A stretch of DNA of 64,000 nucleotides, taken from assembly GCF_000302595.1 (NCBI RefSeq), contig NZ_JH947126.1:277223-341222 (forward strand), written 5' to 3'. The position numbers and the translations under genes are program-made. Of the stretch, positions 1 to 8,374 are shown piece after piece. This DNA is from Pedobacter arcticus A12 (GTDB lineage Bacteria; Bacteroidota; Bacteroidia; Sphingobacteriales; Sphingobacteriaceae). Position 1 is the first letter of the stretch, and each line of letters opens with the position of its first letter. The notes under the pieces are model-generated. The model was not told where the DNA came from. It searched no databases and saw only the letters and a list, made by a program, of their open reading frames with translations.

Positions 1-1077
1 TATGGTGATTCTACGATTTTTCCTTTCTTTAAAGCTACCGCCAAATATGGTTACGAAATGGCCATCCGTAGAAGTTTTGGTTTAGATGACAAAACGCTTT
101 CCACATTATGGAAAAGCTCTTTAGAAAACACTTATAAGCCCTATTTAAAAGACCTGGAACAAAAACCAATCGGTTTTAGCGTTGCGGATACAATCACAGG
201 TGGAGAAATGAACGTAGCTCCGGCCATCAGCCCCGACGGAAAATATTTAGCCTATTTATCTGAACGAGAACTGTTTTCAATTGATTTGTATTTGGCGGAT
301 GCAAAAACGGGAAAAGTAATTCGGAAACTAACGTCTAAAATCAGCAACAGCCATATTGATGAGTTTAACTTTATAGAATCTGCCGGAGCTTGGTCGCCTG
401 ATAGTAAGAAATTTGCCTTTAGTGTTTTCTCAAAAGGTCGTAATAACTTAGTGATAGTAGATATCAAAAATGGAAAAACCCTTTTAAACGAGGGAATGGG
501 CGAAGTAGAGCAATTCGGTAACTTAACTTGGTCGCCAGATGGGGTAAATATTGCCTTTTCGGGTTTGAAAAACGGACATAGTGATTTGTTTAGCTACAAT
601 TTAACCACTAAAAAAGTTACCCAGCTTACTGATGATATGTATACTGATTATCAGCCATCATATGCAAGCGACGGTAAAAAAATTGTTTTTTCTACCGACC
701 GGATGAGTGCAAAAAGTGACGACATTAGATCAACCATACCTATGGGAATGGCGGTTTTAGATCTGGAAACTAAATCTATAACAGATATCAATGTTTTCTC
801 TGGTGCAAATAACTTTAACCCGCTTTTTGCAGATGATGACACCAACCTCTATTTCTTATCAAACAGAGATGGTTTTAGAAATCTTTACCGTTACAATTTT
901 GCAAGTGCTAGAACAGAACAGCTTACAGATTATTTTACCGGCATTAGTGGGATAACAGAGAACTCTCCTGCCCTAAGTATCTCAAAAGATAACGATATTG
1001 TTTACTCCTACTATCGCTCGCGCAACGCTATACTTTGTACAATGCTAAAAGCACTGAGTTTACAGCTAAGGCAGTAG
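1..1077 (+). CDS. TolB-like WD40/PD40 beta-propeller protein, 5' part (cut by window edge and by a frameshift)
   Basis: The frame is open from base 1, so the true start lies outside the window. The protein carries repeated PD40-type blades: AISPDGKYLAYLS, AWSPDSKKFAFS, TWSPDGVNIAFS, ASDGKKIVFSTDR and DDTNLYFLSNRDG. These are typical of TolB-like propellers. The sequence before them (YGYEMAIRRSFGLDDKTL) resembles the region linking a peptidase-like N-terminal domain to the propeller in large Bacteroidota TolB-like proteins. The frame ends at 1077 in a tail with no family character (LCTMLKALSLQLRQ). The expected continuation is found in another frame from about base 1020 onward, see the next entry. 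I read the two as one broken gene, with an outer-membrane or periplasmic location. The exact role is unknown. Confidence 0.7.
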   Translation, partial: YGDSTIFPFFKATAKYGYEMAIRRSFGLDDKTLSTLWKSSLENTYKPYLKDLEQKPIGFSVADTITGGEMNVAPAISPDGKYLAYLSERELFSIDLYLADAKTGKVIRKLTSKISNSHIDEFNFIESAGAWSPDSKKFAFSVFSKGRNNLVIVDIKNGKTLLNEGMGEVEQFGNLTWSPDGVNIAFSGLKNGHSDLFSYNLTTKKVTQLTDDMYTDYQPSYASDGKKIVFSTDRMSAKSDDIRSTIPMGMAVLDLETKSITDINVFSGANNFNPLFADDDTNLYFLSNRDGFRNLYRYNFASARTEQLTDYFTGISGITENSPALSISKDNDIVYSYYRSRNAILCTMLKALSLQLRQ

Positions 1078-2480
1078 ATAATAATAGTGTTGATTTGACA
1101 GCTGCTACTTTGCCCCCGGCAAATTCTGTAGGCGTAAATATCATCAACAAAAACTTAGAGAATTTTGCAGCTTATGATGATTTACCAACCGACTCGGTAA
1201 AAAGGATTCCATTTAAACCACAGTTTAAGTTAGATTACATAGCCAATAACGGCGCAGGGATTTCCACAAGTCGTTTTGGCACTGGCTTATCTGGCGGTGT
1301 ACAGGCAATTTTTAGTGACATATTGAGCAGAAATAAAATTTATGCTGCTGCTACCGTAAATGGTGAAATCTATGATGCTGGAGCACAAATAGCCTACGTA
1401 AACGAGCAGAGCCGTTGGAGTTGGGGTGGTGCAGTTTCTCATATTCCCTACCAATTTGGTACTTACGGGTACGATTTTAATGCAACAACCCCTAAATACA
1501 ATCAACCCGCGGTTGAAGAATATATTGATCTGATCAGGATTTTCGAAGAATCGGCACAGGCCTTCACTGCATATCCGTTCAACAAAATCACCAGGTTGGA
1601 GTTTGGTGCCGGAGCTTCCCATTATTCTTATAGAGTAGATCGTTTTAGTACTTATTATGATCCGGTAACTTATTACCCAATCTATCAGGATAAAAGAAAA
1701 ATTCCTTTAGAAGAATTCAACGATCCAGCTAACCAAAATAACAGTAGTGGTTATGGAAATTACAGACTAAACCCCTATACTATTTTCCAATTGAATACTG
1801 CGTTGGTTGGTGATAACTCAGTTTCGGGAATAGCATCGCCGTTAAACGGATACCGTTACAGAATTGGGATTGAGCAGTATTTCGGAACCTACACTTATAC
1901 CGCACCAACGGTTGATTTAAGAAAATACGTTAGGGCAAAGCCAGTAACTTTCGCTGGTAGAATTTACGGCTACGGGCGTTTAGGAGACACTAACAACCAA
2001 CTGTACCCAATATTTATAGGTTATCCTTATTTGATTAGAGGTTATGAGGCTAATAGTTTTTACGGAGATAACGGCAATGTGAGTACATCGTCCAACGGTT
2101 TTACCATTGATCAATTGATTGGTAACAGGGTTGCAGTGCTTAACTTTGAGGTCCGCCTGCCATTTACCGGTCCAGAAAAGTTATCCGTAATTCCATCAAA
2201 GTTTCTTTTTTCGGAACTTAACTTATTTTTTGATGCTGGTTTAGCTTGGGATAAGGGTCAAACAGTAGATTTTGGTCGTAGTGGCGCACCACTTTTAGAC
2301 GCAACAGACCCGAGTAAAGGTTTTGATACGCGTGTTAAAGTGCCTGCTTATAGTGCTGGAATTTCGGCAAGGGTAAACGTTTTTGGCTATTTTGTTTTGG
2401 AACCTTATTTGGCTTTCCCATTCAACCGTAAAGATGTTAAAAAGCCAGTTTTCGGATTGGCATTTTCTCCGGGATGGTAA
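1035..2480 (+). CDS. Omp85/surface-antigen-like beta-barrel domain, 3' part of the frameshifted TolB-like protein
   Basis: The frame contains YTLYNAKSTEF just upstream of any plausible start; its first usable codon, at 1035, is TTG inside that motif. It therefore looks like the continuation of the preceding propeller and not an independent gene. The C-terminal half has the alternating pattern of an outer-membrane barrel. It contains GYPYLIRGYEANSF, which resembles the RGY/RGF motif of Omp85-family barrels, and it ends in an aromatic residue (AFSPGW). The switch between the frames fits loss of one base (or gain of two) near 1018-1028. It could be a sequencing error, a recent mutation or a real pseudogene. 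The domain order propeller then barrel is known for large Bacteroidota TolB-like proteins. Confidence 0.65.
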   Translation: MYNAKSTEFTAKAVDNNSVDLTAATLPPANSVGVNIINKNLENFAAYDDLPTDSVKRIPFKPQFKLDYIANNGAGISTSRFGTGLSGGVQAIFSDILSRNKIYAAATVNGEIYDAGAQIAYVNEQSRWSWGGAVSHIPYQFGTYGYDFNATTPKYNQPAVEEYIDLIRIFEESAQAFTAYPFNKITRLEFGAGASHYSYRVDRFSTYYDPVTYYPIYQDKRKIPLEEFNDPANQNNSSGYGNYRLNPYTIFQLNTALVGDNSVSGIASPLNGYRYRIGIEQYFGTYTYTAPTVDLRKYVRAKPVTFAGRIYGYGRLGDTNNQLYPIFIGYPYLIRGYEANSFYGDNGNVSTSSNGFTIDQLIGNRVAVLNFEVRLPFTGPEKLSVIPSKFLFSELNLFFDAGLAWDKGQTVDFGRSGAPLLDATDPSKGFDTRVKVPAYSAGISARVNVFGYFVLEPYLAFPFNRKDVKKPVFGLAFSPGW

Positions 2481-2531
2481 AACAAAATCTGACTTTCGTT
2501 TATTATCGTATATAGTTTAAATACATAAATC

Positions 2532-3044
2532 ATGAAAAGTTTAAAATATATTTTGGTGTGTGCCCTAGCGGTTAGTGCGCTTAGCTCATGCGGTCAATCT
2601 AAGAAAAACACTTCTGAAAATTCAAGTTCTATTGAAGAGAGAAAAGGAAAGTTTCCCATAGAGAAATCAGAATCTCAATGGAGAGAGATTTTAGGTCCTC
2701 AAGCCTTTGAAGTTATGGTAAAAGAAGGGACAGAACCTGCTTTTAAAAATGCATATTACAACAATCATAAAAAAGGTATTTACGTAAGCCTTGCTACTGG
2801 TGAACCTTTATTTAGTTCTGATGACAAATTTGACTCTGGTACCGGATGGCCAAGTTTCACAAAACCAATTAATGATACTGCAGTGATCTGGACAAAAGAC
2901 ACTTCATACGGTATGACAAGGGATGAAGTTATTGAAGCCAAAACTGGTTTACATTTAGGTCATGTTTTTAATGATGGTCCTGGCCCTACTGGTTTGCGTT
3001 ATTGCGTTAACTCTGCAGCGTTGAAGTTTGTACCAGCGGAGTGA
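2532..3044 (+). CDS. msrB: Lipoprotein peptide-methionine (R)-S-oxide reductase
   Basis: MsrB reduces the R epimer of methionine sulfoxide in proteins. The family signature is complete: GWPSF at residues 105-109, HVFNDGP around 144-150 and the catalytic cysteine in LRYCVNSAALKF (Cys158). Two features stand out. The N-terminus is a lipoprotein signal with Cys20 as the likely lipidated residue (VSALSSC), so the enzyme should work in the periplasm or on the outer membrane. The CxxC pairs that bind structural zinc in many MsrB proteins are absent: the first position reads GIYVSLATGEPLF. This is a zinc-free form. The resolving cysteine is not obvious. It is a single gene, followed by a short hairpin and a dispersed repeat. 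Confidence 0.93.
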   Translation: MKSLKYILVCALAVSALSSCGQSKKNTSENSSSIEERKGKFPIEKSESQWREILGPQAFEVMVKEGTEPAFKNAYYNNHKKGIYVSLATGEPLFSSDDKFDSGTGWPSFTKPINDTAVIWTKDTSYGMTRDEVIEAKTGLHLGHVFNDGPGPTGLRYCVNSAALKFVPAE

Positions 3045-3054
3045 CATTAAACGC

Positions 3055-3086
3055 CGTCATTCCGAACGAGGTACGAGGAGGAATCT
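3055..3086 (-). repeat. Dispersed intergenic repeat, copy 1 (GAGATTCCTC...GGAATGACG type)
   Basis: Read on the minus strand this stretch runs AGATTCCTCCTCGTACCTCG and then GGAATGACG. Related stretches occur at 24145-24173 and 61818-61844, all outside genes. It lies just behind msrB. Confidence 0.6.
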
Positions 3087-3119
3087 GAAAGCGATGGAAT
3101 TTGAACCCCGTTTTTACTC

Positions 3120-3136
3120 ACAAGCTTTGAGCTTGT
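3120..3136 (+). terminator. Short hairpin behind msrB, possible weak terminator
   Basis: ACAAGCT and AGCTTGT form a 7-bp stem with a 3-nt loop, followed by ACTTTTAG. The T tract is short, so termination is uncertain. Confidence 0.3.
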
Positions 3137-3203
3137 ACTTTTAGTTGAGACATAGGAAAGGAACTTACAGACCTCTCCTAAGGTCGAGGTTACGAAACGG
3201 AAA

Positions 3204-5573
3204 TTAACTCAAATAAACATAAGTAATTCCATCACCTCCTCTATCCACATGCTCATCTTCCATTTTAGCAACTTGTGGATATGCTTTTAGGTAATTGCGA
3301 ATCAGCTTTCTTAGAATACCGTCTCCTTTACCGTGAATCACTTTGAATGACGGAAAACCAAACATTACCGCTCGGTCAAAATAACGTTCAATTTCTCCTA
3401 AAGCATCCTCACCTCTTTTTCCGCGTACATCAATCTCTGCAGAAAAACTTGCGGAAGATTCGGTATAGCCCGACGTACCAAAACGCTTAACTGCCTTAGG
3501 AACACTTTTATTAGAAACCTTTACTACCTTCTTTTTCTTAACTACCGACCGCAACTCGCCAAAAGCAACAATCAAGTTGTCTTTTGCAATTTCTAAAACC
3601 TGAACCAAATTTTCCGAATCGGGCATTTTAACCCAGTCGCCAACTTCAATATCTTCAACTTCCTTTTGTTGCTGTTTTGTTGGAGCTTGTGGCTTTATTT
3701 CATTTGCCTTAAGCGCCGTATTTAAATTTGCCCTTAATTCCTGGGTGGTGGTTTTATCGGCTTTAGATTCCTTTATACCAGCAATGGTATTCTCCACCAA
3801 TTTATTGGCGTCTTTTATAATCTGCTGTGCTTCGGTTTTAGCCTCTCTAATTAAATTTCGTTTGTTTTCATCGTAAAACGCCTTTAGTTTTTCGTTTTCT
3901 TCCAAAAGCGACTGATATTTTCGTTGTTGTTTATCGAGCGCTAGCTTAGCATCAAAAACATCTTTTTTATCGCGTTCTAAATCCACTAAAAGTGTATCTA
4001 TTTTACGCTGCTGAACACTGATTTTGCTTTTCGCGAGGTCAATCAGATGCTTAGACAATCCAATCTTCTGTGCAATTTCAAAAGCGTATGAACTTCCAGG
4101 CTTACCCATTTCTAACATATACATCGGTTGCAGCTTTTCATTGTCGAAAATCATCGATGCATTCTCTAAACCCTCTGCACTATTTGCAAAAAGTTTTAGA
4201 TTAGAGTAGTGGGTGGTAATCATCCCGAAGCATCGTTTCTGGTTCAGCTGTTCCAATACCGCTTCGGCAATAGGCCCGCCAAATAAAGGATCGGTTCCTG
4301 TTCCAAACTCATCAATTAAAATCAAAGTTTTAGCAGAGGTATGCTCTGTAAAGTACTTCATTTTAGACAGATGCGCACTGTAAGTACTTAAATCACTTTC
4401 AATAGATTGATCATCACCGATATCTGCGAAAAGCTGTTTAAAAATCCCGACTTCAGATTCTGCATCGGCAGGAATCAATAAACCAGCCTGGGTCATAATC
4501 TGTAGCAAGCCAACAGTTTTCATCGCTACAGACTTCCCTCCCGCGTTTGGGCCCGAAACCAATAATATTCTTACTTTCTCATCTAAGTGAACATTTAGTG
4601 GAACAACAGATTTACCGCTCTCTTTATGGCTCAGGAGCAACAAAGGATGTTTGGCATTAATCAGTTTTAAACGAGCCTCTTTCATCAGAACAGGCATTTC
4701 AGCATCAGTCTGTATTGCAAAAAGTGCTTTTGCCCTCACAAAATCTAATTTGGTTAAAAAGCTGTGGTACGAAAAAATGATAGGCACATAAGGTCGTAAC
4801 TGATTGGTAAGCTCGGTTAAAATACGCACCACTTCCCGGCGTTTTTCAAATTCTAAATCTCGGATTTTATTGTTGAGCGTAAATACTTCTTCTGGTTCAA
4901 TGTAAACGGTTTGCCCCGATGCAGATTCGTCATGCACAAAACCTTTAACTTTTCGCTTGTTTTCTGCTAAAATTGGGATACAGATTCTTCCATCTCTAAC
5001 CGTTAAGCTTCCGTCAGCAACCCAATTATTGGTCTGGGCGTTTTTATAAATCTGGTCAATCTTTCGCAAAGCTTCTTGCTCTGCTTTGGCAATAGCCGTT
5101 GTAATATCTGCCAATAAACGAGAAGCATTGGGCTTCATCTTACCCTTAGGGTCAATTACCGCCTCAATATGTCTGATGATATCTTTTTCTATCGGAAGAT
5201 GCTCAAACAATGCTTCCAAGTTCGGGTATAAGCCATTTCTTTCTTCAAAATACCTGATAACGGCAAAAACTGTTTGCAAGGAAACATAAATCTGAAAAAC
5301 CTCTTCTTCGTTTAAAAAAGCGCCTTCTAATTTCGCTTTTTCTGCAAGCCTTTTGATATCGTAAAAACTCTGGATTGGTAAAGGCTGATCATTCTCAATA
5401 ATGTTTTTAAACTCCGAAGTTTGTCTTAAAAACTTATTAATCTGGTCATATTGGCTCATGAACTGGATTTTATCCACCATTCCCCTGCCCATCTCGCTCA
5501 TACATAAGTTTTTGATTGAGGTTTTTATATCATCAAAACCTAACTTATGTAAACTATTGTGTGGATAAATCAT
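3204..5573 (-). CDS. mutS2: MutS2 family protein: MutS-type ATPase with C-terminal Smr nuclease domain
   Basis: MutS2 proteins lack the mismatch-recognition domain of MutS. In studied bacteria they suppress recombination or rescue collided ribosomes. At 789 residues the length is normal. Walker A is GPNAGGKS (about 340-347), followed by the Walker B-like LILIDEFGTGTDP and the ST-H region MITTHYSNLK. A long charged coiled-coil region follows (about 530-640). The Smr domain occupies roughly 710-789, with IDVRGKRGEDA, KVIHGKGDGILR and RGGDGITYVYLS. The first 20 bases of this gene overlap the end of the upstream DUF4296 gene on the same strand, so the two are probably translationally coupled. Confidence 0.95.
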   Translation of the reverse strand: MIYPHNSLHKLGFDDIKTSIKNLCMSEMGRGMVDKIQFMSQYDQINKFLRQTSEFKNIIENDQPLPIQSFYDIKRLAEKAKLEGAFLNEEEVFQIYVSLQTVFAVIRYFEERNGLYPNLEALFEHLPIEKDIIRHIEAVIDPKGKMKPNASRLLADITTAIAKAEQEALRKIDQIYKNAQTNNWVADGSLTVRDGRICIPILAENKRKVKGFVHDESASGQTVYIEPEEVFTLNNKIRDLEFEKRREVVRILTELTNQLRPYVPIIFSYHSFLTKLDFVRAKALFAIQTDAEMPVLMKEARLKLINAKHPLLLLSHKESGKSVVPLNVHLDEKVRILLVSGPNAGGKSVAMKTVGLLQIMTQAGLLIPADAESEVGIFKQLFADIGDDQSIESDLSTYSAHLSKMKYFTEHTSAKTLILIDEFGTGTDPLFGGPIAEAVLEQLNQKRCFGMITTHYSNLKLFANSAEGLENASMIFDNEKLQPMYMLEMGKPGSSYAFEIAQKIGLSKHLIDLAKSKISVQQRKIDTLLVDLERDKKDVFDAKLALDKQQRKYQSLLEENEKLKAFYDENKRNLIREAKTEAQQIIKDANKLVENTIAGIKESKADKTTTQELRANLNTALKANEIKPQAPTKQQQKEVEDIEVGDWVKMPDSENLVQVLEIAKDNLIVAFGELRSVVKKKKVVKVSNKSVPKAVKRFGTSGYTESSASFSAEIDVRGKRGEDALGEIERYFDRAVMFGFPSFKVIHGKGDGILRKLIRNYLKAYPQVAKMEDEHVDRGGDGITYVYLS

Positions 5574-6138
5574 GCTTAATCTTTGTCGCTTTCTTTAAAT
5601 TTTTGATTTTTTCTACCTGTTCTTTTTTTATACTGTCTTGCAAGCGCTTTAAGCTATCCGAAGATCGTGTGTATTTGGCATATAATTTTTTAGCATCTAA
5701 AGTGTAGTAATTCAAGTTATTGATAACCTTTGACGAATCTATTTTAAGGTTTTTAAGTATATATCCATATAAAGTACGTTTCTGCATTTTTAAACTATCG
5801 TGTTTTGGTCTCAAAATTTCTTGTAAACGGGTTAAGCTATCAGAAACTTGGGTGTACATAAAATCTAAATCGCTTGGATCTTTACTGTAGTATTTAAGGC
5901 TATTTGTAAAAGCAGTAGAATCAATTTTATATTTCGCAAAAACATAACTATACCTACTTCTGGCCTGCATTTTCATGGTATCGTTGTTGTAAACTTGGTT
6001 CAAAGCTGCATCTGACAGTTGCATATCCAACATTACATTTAGCATTTCACCACGCTCAATTACTCCTTTCGGCGCATTATTCTGCTGACAGGAAACGTAA
6101 AAAAGTACAACAGCAATCAGTAATAATAATCTTCTCAT
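5554..6138 (-). CDS. DUF4296 domain lipoprotein
   Basis: I chose the start at 6138 because MRRLLLLIAVVLFYVSC is then a complete lipoprotein signal (lipidated Cys17). An in-frame Met upstream would only add a non-signal leader. The mature part contains GVIERGEMLNVMLDMQLSDAA and two similar helical units, each with a DSLxRLQ motif, matching DUF4296, a Bacteroidota family of unknown function. The C-terminus is rich in Lys. The gene overlaps mutS2 by 20 bp and is the first gene of that pair. No enzyme motif is visible. Confidence 0.8.
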   Translation of the reverse strand: MRRLLLLIAVVLFYVSCQQNNAPKGVIERGEMLNVMLDMQLSDAALNQVYNNDTMKMQARSRYSYVFAKYKIDSTAFTNSLKYYSKDPSDLDFMYTQVSDSLTRLQEILRPKHDSLKMQKRTLYGYILKNLKIDSSKVINNLNYYTLDAKKLYAKYTRSSDSLKRLQDSIKKEQVEKIKNLKKATKIKHDLSTQ

Positions 6139-6202
6139 AAAATAAAACGCCAAACTTAACATTTCATAGCTACTTACGTTCGTGTTATAGCGCAAGCATT
6201 CG

Positions 6203-6210
6203 TATTTTTG
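6203..6210 (+). promoter_or_regulatory. Possible -7 box of the yggS promoter
   Basis: TATTTTTG fits the Bacteroidota -7 consensus TAnnTTTG and ends 28 nt before the ATG. No TTG was found at the usual -33 distance. Confidence 0.35.
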
Positions 6211-6238
6211 GCAAATAATCGTATAAAATTAAACATTA

Positions 6239-6913
6239 ATGAGCATTACAGACAATATAAAAGCAATAAAGAACGAAATTGAAAGCGTAGCGGTTAAATT
6301 GGTTGCTGTTTCTAAGACTAAACCCAACGAAGATATATTAGAAGCTTACAATGCTGGCCAACGTATTTTTGGAGAAAACCAAGTGCAGGAAATGCTTGAA
6401 AAGTACGAAGCTTTACCTAAAGACATTCAGTGGCATTTAGTTGGCCATTTACAGAGCAATAAGGTAAAGTACATCGCACCTTTTATAAGCTTAATACATG
6501 GTGTTGACAGCCTAAAACTACTGATAGAGATTAATAAACAAGCTCTTAAAAACAACCGTGTAATTGATTGTTTATTACAGATTTATATTGCTGATGAGGA
6601 AACTAAGTTTGGTTTAGGGTTTGATGAGGCGATTGAGCTTTTAGAATCACAAGAATTTACAGCGCTTAAAAATATTAGGATTGTAGGTTTAATGGGAATT
6701 GCCACCAACAGCGAAAACCCCAAACAAATTAAAGAAGAGTTCTACGAGTTACAAACCTTATTTAAAGGGATTAAATCGAGCTATTTTAGAAACGAGGACA
6801 GCTTTAAAGAGCTTTCTATGGGAATGTCTGCCGATTATAGCATAGCCATTGAGCAAGGTTCTACTTTAGTACGTATTGGTAGCGATATTTTTGGAAGTCG
6901 TTTAGTTGGTTAG
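6239..6913 (+). CDS. yggS: YggS/PLPBP family pyridoxal-phosphate homeostasis protein
   Basis: This is a fold-type III PLP-binding protein without known catalytic activity that helps balance free vitamin B6 and amino-acid pools. The PLP lysine is probably Lys26 in LVAVSKTKP. Other family hallmarks are FGENQVQEMLEKYEAL, IQWHLVGHLQSNKVKYI and the C-terminal SMGMSADYSIAIEQGSTLVR with RIGSDIFGSR. Length (224) is standard. It is transcribed divergently from the DUF4296-mutS2 pair and ends before a stretch that carries a 32-bp dispersed repeat. No other PLP gene is next to it. Confidence 0.95.
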   Translation: MSITDNIKAIKNEIESVAVKLVAVSKTKPNEDILEAYNAGQRIFGENQVQEMLEKYEALPKDIQWHLVGHLQSNKVKYIAPFISLIHGVDSLKLLIEINKQALKNNRVIDCLLQIYIADEETKFGLGFDEAIELLESQEFTALKNIRIVGLMGIATNSENPKQIKEEFYELQTLFKGIKSSYFRNEDSFKELSMGMSADYSIAIEQGSTLVRIGSDIFGSRLVG

Positions 6914-7026
6914 ATTGTTAGTTGATTAGTACTTGCGAATGGTAATTTAAGTTCAATTAGTTCATTGGTCATTAATATTTATTAAATGGCAATTTTAGTT
7001 CACGATTTATTCCCATTAGCAAGTAG

Positions 7027-7058
7027 CTCCCTCTCCTTCGGAGAGGGCTGGGGTGAGG
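7027..7058 (+). repeat. 32-bp palindromic repeat, copy 1
   Basis: The core CCCTCTCCTTCGGAGAGGG is self-complementary and followed by CTGGGGTGAGG. The exact reverse complement of all 32 bases is found at 46811-46842, a one-mismatch copy at 13918-13949 and a degenerate one at 47002-47034. This copy ends 10 bases before the next start codon. Confidence 0.85.
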
Positions 7059-7068
7059 CTCTTTATAT

Positions 7069-7533
7069 ATGAAAACAGAAATCAGGTTTGCGAAAGAAAG
7101 TGATTGCGAAAGAATGCTGGAGCTGATTCGTGAATTGGCAGAGTATGAGAAATCACCAGAAGAAGTTACCGTAACCTTAGCCGAATTTAAAAAAGCTGGT
7201 TTTGAAGAAAATGCAGTTTGGAAAGCTTTTGTAGCAGTTTGCGATGGTAATATAGAAGGTTTTGCACTTTATTACATCCGGTACTCAACCTGGAAAGGTT
7301 CGCGTTTATATTTGGAAGATTTTATTGTTACCGAAAAAATGCGTGGGCAAGGAATTGGTAGAATGCTATTTGAACGCGTGATTCAAGAAACAAAAGATCA
7401 TAACTACAAAGGTATGGTATGGCAAGTGCTAGATTGGAATCAGCCAGCAATCAATTTCTATAATAAATACCAAGCTCGACTTGAAAGCGGTTGGATTAAC
7501 GCCTCTTTATCGCATGAGCAAATAAAAAGCTAA
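7069..7533 (+). CDS. GNAT family N-acetyltransferase (SSAT-like)
   Basis: The GNAT fold is clear: motif A is FIVTEKMRGQGIGRMLFERVI, with the acetyl-CoA pyrophosphate loop RGQGIGR at 92-98, followed by motif B WQVLDWNQPAINFYNKYQA. The layout, with EYEKSPEEVTVT near residues 25-36, is that of the diamine/spermidine N1-acetyltransferase-like branch. That would suggest an amine or thialysine substrate, but the substrate cannot be fixed from sequence. At 154 residues the length is typical. A 32-bp repeat lies immediately upstream and supplies the GGGTGAGG that could act as an incidental ribosome-binding site. The downstream lipoprotein gene starts one base after the stop, so the two are probably cotranscribed. 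Confidence 0.85.
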   Translation: MKTEIRFAKESDCERMLELIRELAEYEKSPEEVTVTLAEFKKAGFEENAVWKAFVAVCDGNIEGFALYYIRYSTWKGSRLYLEDFIVTEKMRGQGIGRMLFERVIQETKDHNYKGMVWQVLDWNQPAINFYNKYQARLESGWINASLSHEQIKS

Positions 7534-7534
7534 T

Positions 7535-8374
7535 ATGAGAATTATTGTAATTGCACTCTGTTGTTTAACGATTGTTGCTTGTCAAAACAAAAAAGCAACC
7601 AACACGGAAGCTACTAATCAATCAACTACTGAGACGGATACAGTTAACAAGCCTATATTTAAAGACAGTTTAAAATATAGCATTGTTCACTTTTATAAAA
7701 CCACAGAAAAAAGTCGCAATCCGAAAGACAGTAGCGATTATGCTTATGTTAAAGCCGTTTATCCCAAATTTGGAGATAGCCAAAAGTATTTGTCTAATAA
7801 AGTTCTAAGCATTGTTACTGCAGAGCCTTGGACTGGAAACAAAACTTATAGCTTAGATAAGGCGAGTCAGTCATTTTTTAAAGATTACCTAGACTTTAAA
7901 AAAGATTATCCGGACGCCCCAGGTGGTTACACTTGGGACGAAAATTTAAAGGTATCTTTTCAAGACGTAAACTTAGTGGTATTTACCGCTGAAACATATG
8001 TTTATACTGGTGGTGCACATGGTATTGGCAGTACAGTTTATCATAATATCGACTTAAAAAATCAGAAAGAGCTTACACTTAAAGACTTGTTGGTTGCAGA
8101 TTACAATAAGAAATTGACCGCCGTAGCAGCATCTATTTTTAGAAAAGACGAAGGAATTACCGCGGACGAACCTCTTGACCAATACTTTTTTGAAAACAAG
8201 GTTTTTAAATTAAATGATAACTTCGCAATTACAGCCAAAGGTTTATTGTTTACCTACAATGTTTACGAAATTAAACCCTACTCAGACGGAACTACAGATT
8301 TGTTGATTCCGTATGTAGCAATAAAAGACCTTATTAAATCCAATAGCTTTATCTCAAAATACGTTAACAAATAA
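7535..8374 (+). CDS. DUF3298/RsiV-type domain lipoprotein
   Basis: The N-terminus MRIIVIALCCLTIVAC is a lipoprotein signal (Cys16), followed by a Thr/Asn-rich linker. The folded part contains YVYTGGAHGIGSTVYHNIDL and KELTLKDLLVADY. These are characteristic of the DUF3298 (heparinase II/III-like, RsiV C-terminal) domain, which in RsiV binds lysozyme. Here there is no transmembrane anti-sigma part, so a role in sigma control is not implied. The stop and the start of the aspartate kinase gene share one base (TAATG), which points to translational coupling with a metabolic gene that has no obvious link in function. Confidence 0.8.
   Translation: MRIIVIALCCLTIVACQNKKATNTEATNQSTTETDTVNKPIFKDSLKYSIVHFYKTTEKSRNPKDSSDYAYVKAVYPKFGDSQKYLSNKVLSIVTAEPWTGNKTYSLDKASQSFFKDYLDFKKDYPDAPGGYTWDENLKVSFQDVNLVVFTAETYVYTGGAHGIGSTVYHNIDLKNQKELTLKDLLVADYNKKLTAVAASIFRKDEGITADEPLDQYFFENKVFKLNDNFAITAKGLLFTYNVYEIKPYSDGTTDLLIPYVAIKDLIKSNSFISKYVNK

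Noticed and set aside
1018-1045. Programmed -1 ribosomal frameshift in the TolB-like gene
   Set aside because: The frame change has the right sign, but no slippery X-XXY-YYZ heptamer or following stem is visible, so an indel is the simpler explanation.
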